NCBI RefSeq assembly: GCF_958979055.1
Contig: NC_084892.1
Location: 4,605,501-4,669,500 of the forward strand
DNA length: 64,000 nt
Source: Alnus glutinosa
Lineage: Eukaryota; Streptophyta; Magnoliopsida; Fagales; Betulaceae
Direction of reading: 5' to 3'
The position numbers and the translations under genes are program-made. The notes beneath the pieces were generated by a model, which worked only from the letters and a program-made list of their open reading frames with translations, did not search any database and was not told the origin of the DNA. How positions within the stretch are numbered: position 1 is the stretch's first letter; each line of letters starts with the position of its first letter. Shown here in pieces: positions 57,883-64,000 of this stretch.

Positions 57883-58125
57883 TCAATTCTGGCATTCATC
57901 ATGGTCCTTGGCCGAAACTTGCCTTTTCTTATGCATCAAAGGGTACTCAACTTTAGCAACTTTATTGTGAACCAAAGTTTTGGGACCTCCAAAATTATTG
58001 ATCGCGTCTTTGCCGGGGTCTTGCTGGAGGTGAAGAACCGCTTTGCCGGCGACGTCTGAGGCCGCAGACTTTGGACGAGGGTAGAAGAAATCGGTCGGGA
58101 AGAAGTTGTACTGAAGGCCAGCCAT
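57883..58125 (-). CDS. Small plant protein with LQYNFFPTDFFYPRP start, 80 residues
   Basis: The protein begins MAGLQYNFFPTDFFYPRP, closely like the product at 60981 (MGSLQYYFFPTDFYYPR). Both then have a variable region with a conserved K-x-VLH-(L/V)Q block (about residues 28-34). This one ends in a basic KKRQVSAKD tail. No signal peptide, membrane span or known domain. I recall such short LQY-FFPTDF proteins as uncharacterised in eudicots and do not assign a role. The gene has a TATA box at 58267 and a likely leader intron (donor AAG/GTACAAG at 58221/58220, acceptor CTTTCAG at 58128, three bases before the ATG). Confidence 0.75.
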   Translation of the reverse strand: MAGLQYNFFPTDFFYPRPKSAASDVAGKAVLHLQQDPGKDAINNFGGPKTLVHNKVAKVEYPLMHKKRQVSAKDHDECQN

Positions 58126-58266
58126 GCCTGAAAGCTCCCGGCCAACTCAATGTAAAAAATTAAGGAAGAGTTACAGAGTAAGTAGTTGAAAGAGGCAAAA
58201 AGGAGAACTAAAACTTGTACCTTAAACTCTGTCGTATTGATGTGCCTCTTTTTACAAGTCCTCTTG

Positions 58267-58275
58267 TATTTATAG
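58267..58275 (-). promoter_or_regulatory. TATA box of the 57883 gene
   Basis: CTATAAATA on the minus strand, about 145 bp upstream of the ATG, in the context GCCTCTCTATAAATACAAGA. The transcription start is inferred near 58240. Confidence 0.65.
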
Positions 58276-58299
58276 AGAGGCGGCTGTGTTTGATGGTCA

Positions 58300-59204
58300 A
58301 GCACGTGATATCTTTCTCTACCCCAAAAACGACAAAAACACGTGAGTCACGAAAAAAGCACGTGACCAGTCCATCTATTTCTCTGTAGTTTATTATTATT
58401 ATTATCATTATTATTTTAAAACATGTGATTAAATATTAATTTAATAGATTTTTAAACGCATAATTTTGAGTTGTTTGGCTTTGATTAAATATCCTAACCA
58501 ATAAGGAGAAAATAGAATTTCCGAAAAATAAACGAAAACTAGCAAAAAGGTATTTCCTTGGGATATTCTATTTTACGTGCCGACAAAAAAGGGGGGATAT
58601 TCGATTTGACTTCCTTGGTAGGTATGGACTTTTTATGTGTCTCCGTCTCCGTCTCCCACCTAACAAGTTTGTATGCCACAACTTTTAAACGTGCAACATT
58701 TCTAGTGGATTGAAAATTTGCTCAGGTTGCCAACATTGAAGTTTCGGTCAATGATTTCCTGTAATTTAGAAAAATAAAATAAAAAATAAAAATCAATTGG
58801 ACCTCGGGTTAACTTATTTCAAGTGAAACTTGATATAACATATTATTGTAACTCAAAAGTTTAAACATTCATATTATATTAACAACTCATTTACTTTTGC
58901 TTCTCAATTTTTTTTAGAAGAAACTTCACTTAATTCTCTTAAACTATCGTCGCTTTTATAATTACTCTATAAATTTAAGAAATTCTCAATTTAATGTATC
59001 AGTCTTTTCTTCTTCTTTTTTTTTTTTTTTTTTCAATTTTACCCAGCCGTTATAATTTTTCGTTAAATCATATCAAAATTTTCAAAATACTCGTATTGAA
59101 AAAAAAAAAAAATCTTTTAAAGATTCAGGCGTGAATATTTTTAGAAATTCCATTATATCTTGATTAACAACAAAATCCTTGCATTTTTTTTTCCTAAGAG
59201 AAAG

Positions 59205-59243
<39 letters not shown>

Positions 59244-60010
59244 TGGTTATTTTGAGAATTTTGACACCCCATCCGCTAGGATATAACAGAAAATCCTAAC
59301 GGATGTGTGAAATTAAATATATATATATATATTAAATTGAGAGTTCTTAGAGTTTAGGATGGTAATTACAAATGTGATAAAAATTCAAAAAGGTTAAGTG
59401 AAACTTTCCCTTATTTTTATATTTATTTTGAAAATCTTGTTTTTAATACCTCTAGACTCTAGAACATTCTCATATGGTTGTGTTATGGGCTTAATTTATC
59501 AAGCACATAACGGATAGAATAAGGGCAGTTCGATGAACCCTAACACCTCCCAAATCAACTCTAGAGCTAAATAATATTAATCTTTGCTTTTTCTTTTTCT
59601 TATTAATGAACTTATGGTGTCTTTAAATAGACACTTACAATGCATAGTAAAAATAAAAGACTAACTAGAATAAATCACTTCTAATGTTATCAATAATGAT
59701 AACATATTATCTATAACATTTAAATTCTAATATAATTCTAACTCTAATGTTATCAATAAAGATAACATATTCTAAGTTATTCAAGTCTTAAACTCCTAAT
59801 AAAATTATACATTCTTATTTTAAATTAAAAGAGTATTGCTACTACAAGACTTCTTCTGCCATAGGATGTAGACCGTAACAAGTAGCCACATATAAGCCAA
59901 TCCCAATGCTAGGGTAGTGGGTTGTTAGGTGTAGGGGAGGTATATGGAGGTGTTAAAAAATGATCTCTTGATGGCTTTAATATGCTGATGAGTGATTTGT
60001 TTATGCCCAT
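58300..60010. other. Intergenic between the two FFPTDF genes
   Basis: AT-rich with T-run 59019-59032 and A-run 59205-59241; (TAT)n near 58388-58420. The spacer at 59680-59780 repeats AATGTTATCAATAAWGATAACATATT. No gene was seen. Confidence 0.4.
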
Positions 60011-60016
60011 CATACT

Positions 60017-60380
60017 TAGGCCTCGTTTGTTTATGCTCAAGGTGGCCTATGCCACCCCCAAATCGCCCAGGGGGTGGTCGAGCCATTTGTGTGGTCGGCC
60101 CGCCACTGTTAAGGTGGGGTGGGGTTTCGATTTTTCACCTTTTTTTTTTTTTTGGTAAAAAAAGAAACTGAAAGTGAATAAAAAATAATTGTGCTTTTTT
60201 GGAAAATCTAGTCTATTCCCATTGGAATAGCTATTCCTCTCATTTTTTAGAGGAATAAGTATTCATCTTCGTAAGGGAATGAGTATTCCAATGGGAATAG
60301 GTATTCCAAGGAATAGACCCATACCAAACATAGGAATAATCATTCCATTCCTGGGGTTTATTCCGCAAACCAAACGAATC
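60017..60380. mobile_element. Possible MITE with GGGGTGG...CCACC motif
   Basis: CCTCGTTTGTTTATGC at the left faces ATGATTCGTTTGGTTTGCGG (reversed) at the right. The left part contains GGTGGCCTATGCCACCCCC...CAGGGGGTGG, a relative of the palindromic array units, and the right part repeats GGAATRGGTATTCC words. No clear target duplication. Confidence 0.45.
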
Positions 60381-60881
60381 ATAAACTCTTATACAAATTA
60401 AAATCCTCTCATAGGACCCACTTGACAAGATAAGTAGTTGAACATTCCAATTTTTATTTGGTCAAGCGAGTCTCATAAATGGTATCTCACAATCACCTAC
60501 TTTAATTCTCTCAAATTCAAATAAATAATTTGAAAATATTTTGATCCTCCTCTACCTCTCCTTTGATTCTTTCTTTTAAAAAAAAAAAATAATAATAATA
60601 ATAATAATAAAATTAAAAATTAAAATAAAATCCAAAACATGTTAAGTGTAGGGAAGGTGTAGAATGGGGGTGTAAAAAAAATGATACAGGCCCATAGCGT
60701 ATAGGACATAGTGGGTCAACATAATATATACATTTGTCCAAATCCAATGGGCCCCCTTCAGTCCCCAAATAGGGCACGGCCCTTCCCATATGACTTTGCT
60801 TCAGCGCGCGGCGCAAGAAAGAAACTTCTATTAATTTCTGAATATATAATTATATACCCACAGATCGTTTTTTTCGGTGTG

Positions 60882-60889
60882 TATAAATA
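60882..60889 (+). promoter_or_regulatory. TATA box of the 60981 gene
   Basis: TATAAATA about 95 bp before the ATG. The sequence around it is itself rich in TATA words, so the exact box is uncertain. Confidence 0.5.
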
Positions 60890-60980
60890 TATGAATATAT
60901 ACTAATATACCCACAGATCAAAATCACCATCAAAAGACTCGAAGCTTGTTGTAATCTTCTCTGAGAAAGCTATAGCTTCA

Positions 60981-61286
60981 ATGGGTTCCCTGCAATATTA
61001 CTTCTTCCCTACCGATTTCTATTACCCTCGTACCAGTACTTCTGTCAATGGCGACAACGCTAAGAAGCCAGTTCTTCATGTCCAAACTCCGAACGCAGAT
61101 TCAGACAACCTTGAAAAGCTCAAAGCCGCGGTTCACAGCGACGTGAGAGACAACAACAACAACAGGAAGCTTTATTTTGAAGCTTCTTCTTCTTCTTCCA
61201 CAGCACTGGTTCCTTTTCCATGCATAATCAAGAGCGAGTTGCGTCGGAAGAGGCCCAGTTCTGTGGCTGACTTTTCCAACAACTAG
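60981..61286 (+). CDS. Small plant protein with LQYYFFPTDFYYPR start, 101 residues
   Basis: A paralogue of the gene at 57883, in the opposite direction and 2.9 kb away, so the two are divergent with their 5' ends facing. It starts MGSLQYYFFPTDFYYPR, then KKPVLHVQ, and continues further than its partner with a serine run and PFPCIIKSELRRKRPSS. The basic end could be a nuclear-type signal, which is inference. The start context CTTCAATGGG is good and there is no other in-frame ATG upstream close by. The function is unknown. No intron in the coding part. Confidence 0.8.
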   Translation: MGSLQYYFFPTDFYYPRTSTSVNGDNAKKPVLHVQTPNADSDNLEKLKAAVHSDVRDNNNNRKLYFEASSSSSTALVPFPCIIKSELRRKRPSSVADFSNN

Positions 61287-61319
61287 AGCTAAACCTTTCT
61301 CTCTTTGTTTTGACTGCAA

Positions 61320-62080
61320 CTAGGCCCAGTTCGGCTTATTTTTTTCTTTTTCTTTTTCGCTTTATTTCATATTGTTTCTCATTTAAAAGCTATTTTTTCC
61401 CTTCTTCACCGAATTGTTTTATCTCCATTTTTCTTTTTTCTTTTTTTTCTTTTTTTTTTTTTAAGTATATCATTATGGGACAATATTGTTTCCCTCTGAG
61501 GAATTTTTTATTAAATTGACACGTGAGATTCACATGTTCGATTAAAATTATATGTAAAAAATATAAATTACACTTTTTATTTACGAAATTATGTGCTAAA
61601 CATACTAATTTGCGATCCTCCAATTACGTGCGTTTATTTTTTCAATTTTAACATCAAAGTTTTTCAACACATAGGTGAATGGTGCAACATTTTTGAACTT
61701 TTTGTAGAGCCAAGCGATCATATATTTTACTATACCTTCTTTTTCTTATTTTTTTTTTTTATGAATTATTGACTGATGTAATTTTTTTAATTGACCCAAA
61801 TTTTAAAATATTAGAAAGTATATTTGGGAAAACTCTTACCTAGTTATTTTCATATCAAATTCAATCAATAAGACTAATCTATGTGGCGGCTGTAGCTCCC
61901 GTATTTTGAGGGTAAATATGAGAGTTAGGTTTAGAATAAATCATCGACTAAATGTTATAGATCTCATAAGATGAAGCCTCAATTGACAAGCTAGCGTAAA
62001 ATGGAATTAATGAATTTGGTTAGAATTAGCTTATTTTAAGAGAATTTGCAACCTAATATATCTATTAAACATTAGAAGTA
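61320..62080. other. 3' flank and intergenic
   Basis: T-rich downstream region of the 60981 gene (T-run 61441-61462). No further feature was recognised. Confidence 0.4.
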
Positions 62081-62096
62081 CTCATAATTCGGAATT

Positions 62097-62142
62097 TTTT
62101 TTTTCTTTCTAATCGATAATGGGAAAGGGTTACAAAGGAGGT
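62097..62142 (-). mobile_element. Tiny 5'-truncated LINE 3' end
   Basis: About 46 bp ending, on the minus strand, in ...CCATTATCGATTAGAAAG and poly(A). A 13-bp target duplication ATAATTCGGAATT flanks it (62084-62096, 62143-62155). Confidence 0.8.
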
Positions 62143-62232
62143 ATAATTCGGAATTCTTATTTGCAATATTGATTAGGAATCTATATGTTTTAGACTTCTA
62201 ATCAATCATGGTCATTTAAAAGGGATGTTACA

Positions 62233-62272
62233 GTGTTTGTGTTTGTGTTTGTGTTTGTGTTTGTGTTTGTGA
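62233..62272. repeat. (GTGTTT)n microsatellite
   Basis: Six to seven hexanucleotide units without visible interruption. Confidence 0.95.
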
Positions 62273-62296
62273 TATTTACAAATTCTATAAATGATA

Positions 62297-62496
62297 ATTT
62301 CAAATCAACTCAATGCTTCTCATCCTGTGTTAAGACACAAGCATGAGCTAATAAGTTTGGAATTGCGATTTCGTAAACAAAAAGTAATTTTAAACCATTT
62401 CAAATCAACTCAATGCTTCTCATCCTGTGTTAAGACACAAGCATGAGCTAATAAGTTTGGAATTGCGATTTCGTAAACAAAAAGTAATTTTAAACC
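62297..62496. repeat. Perfect 100-bp tandem duplication
   Basis: 62297-62396 and 62397-62496 are identical by eye over at least 97 bases (start ATTTCAAATCAACTCAATGC, end AAAGTAATTTTAAACCA). Either a very recent event or an assembly artefact. Confidence 0.95.
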
Positions 62497-62757
62497 AAAT
62501 CGCATAACATAAAACGCATTTTAAAAAATTGCGATTTGAAAATACAGAAAATTTATTTTTTTCAAATTGCATGTAAGACCGTAAGATGATCATTTTTTAA
62601 AAATGCAGAATTTTAAAGGCGAATTTGCGATTTTAAAAGCAAAATTGCGATTTTGCCAAACGATTAACTGCATTTTTAAAAATCACTTTTTCAAATTGTA
62701 CTTTTTAAAATCGTTATTTTAAATCGCACTTTTTGAAATCTTAAACCCAAACCGACC
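62334..62757. mobile_element. Copy of the 25235 Harbinger-like MITE
   Basis: The left end (AAGTTTGGAATTGCGATTTC) and right end (reversed TTAGGGTCGGTTTGGGTTTA) match the ends of the element at 25235-25471. The inside has the same GCGATTT/AAAATCGC and CATTTTTAAAAA words. Its left part is included in the 100-bp duplication. Confidence 0.65.
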
Positions 62758-62782
62758 CTAACAAATTTTCAATAAAGTTATG

Positions 62783-62783
<1 letters not shown>

Positions 62784-62877
<94 letters not shown>
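62784..62877. repeat. (AT)n microsatellite
   Basis: About 47 AT dinucleotides; length likely polymorphic. Confidence 0.97.
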
Positions 62878-62878
<1 letters not shown>

Positions 62879-62881
<3 letters not shown>

Positions 62882-64000
62882 GGTGGATTTAATTCTCTTT
62901 TTCTTGATTTTAATTAACGTTGCTTAGCATTTTTTTTCACCAAAATAACTTGGGGCAAAGCAAAAGTCAAAGCCAGAATTTTGTTCGGGGTCCAAGTCAA
63001 GGATATAGTTTGTGCCTTTCCCTGGCTCAAATTTTTCCTTTACTTTCTAGAATGTGGCAAATTTCTTCAAATATGTGAATAAGCTATTCCTACTTACTTT
63101 TTGAACAGTATTTTTCTGGGTTTTTTAAATGCTATATTTGATTCCAAATTTTTTTTGTTATAATTGTCATGGATTTAATATGTTCACTAGAAATTAGGAT
63201 GTGCATAATTCTATGGCGGATGTGCATAATTTTATGGTGGCAACGATTATCGAAGTTGGGCCTTTAACAATAACAGATCGAAAGTCTTGGGCCAAACAAA
63301 GGGTCAACCTATACATCAAAATGAGAGCCAACAAATAGTTGAAATGAGACCAACTATGAGTCTTTAATGGGCCTGTGTTATAAACAATATCACAAAGGTC
63401 AAAGGTTAAGTCAATAAAGGACCAAACCGAGAGCTAACAAAGGTCTAAGATGAAGCCAATTATGACCTTAAATAGGCCTCGGTCTTCAAACCATACCACA
63501 AGGCCAAAAGATGGGCCAACAAAGGGCCAAACAAATGGGCAACTTGCCTCTTTTTTTCTTTTTTTAATGAATTTGGTTTTTTATTTTATTTATTTTATTA
63601 TTTTTTACCCTTTCATCTTCTTGAGAGTGTACATGCTGACTATATATACCCTTTCACCACACATACCAAACCTTTATTTATTTATTTTAAATAAAATCCA
63701 AACAAAAGATCTTCTTGTTGAACAATGAACAACCTTCCTCGAAAAACAACCCTAGAGAGGAGAGACTCTTCGAATATCACAGTACATGAAACAACAGTTG
63801 CATGACTGAGGCTGGTGGCGCTCAAGGAGATGGTGACGACATTGGAGAGAGATGGCGTTGATGAAGGTCGGGTGAAGACTTGGTGGAGTTAGGTCGTGGA
63901 TCTACTACGAAGGACCTGAAAACAGCCATGGAAGGCAGTTGTGAAGCGTTGGGGATCGAGCTGACGACACTGAACCTTGATGAGTCGCAGAAGGCCATAA
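62879..64000. other. Intergenic, possible LTR-like right edge
   Basis: From 63240 to 63540 words such as GGGCCAAACAAAGGG, GGGCCAACAAAGGGCC and GAGCCAACAAA recur, suggesting diverged tandem units. TATATATACCC near 63640 could be a TATA box, and the last 270 bp are GC-richer. A transposon or LTR starting here is possible but its body would lie outside. Confidence 0.35.

Overview
This is a piece of a eudicot plant nuclear genome, probably a woody rosid. It is AT-rich, with long low-gene stretches, plant-type introns and dense plant transposons (Ty3/gypsy LTRs, hAT, CACTA, PIF/Harbinger and Mutator-type MITEs, SINE and LINE ends). Nothing bacterial or organellar is visible. Host genes occupy a small part of the window.

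Layout, left to right. 1-4036: 5' part of a minus-strand Ty3/gypsy (Tat-like) retrotransposon with its LTR, primer-binding site, gag, protease and reverse transcriptase, broken by three in-frame stops. 5703-7659: a 1957-bp non-autonomous hAT element with an exact 8-bp target duplication. 8430-8880: an array of about 13 GC-rich palindromic units spaced mostly 31 bp apart. 13707-16028 (-): intronless nuclear-encoded mitochondrial intron maturase (nMAT3-like). 16404-17296: one MITE nested in another. 19.4-23.4 kb: hairpin MITEs. 24217-24879 (-): CML35/36-type EF-hand protein. 25-37.4 kb: MITEs, a SINE, a LINE end, two solo LTRs and a CACTA element. 38311-42154 (-): SDP1 triacylglycerol lipase, three coding exons. 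48401-51906 (+): PICBP-like calmodulin-binding protein, two exons with a GC-AG intron. 52.7-55.4 kb: a hAT MITE and a Ty1/copia relic. 57883-58125 (-) and 60981-61286 (+): two diverged copies of a small plant protein beginning M(A/G)(G/S)LQY-FFPTDF.

From memory, Arabidopsis PICBP, SDP1 and nMAT3 are At5g04020, At5g04040 and At5g04050. The order here (PICBP, SDP1, nMAT3) would therefore be a conserved block, expanded by transposons and with a CML36-like gene in between. The genes do not form one pathway: SDP1 mobilises seed oil, the nMAT protein helps splice mitochondrial introns, and PICBP and CML36 belong to calcium signalling.

I found no convincing new multi-gene system. The most unusual items are the palindromic array, the PICBP intron whose sequence resembles coding sequence in the next internal repeat, and the pair of small FFPTDF genes. 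Transposon boundaries and target duplications were read by eye and need alignment to confirm.
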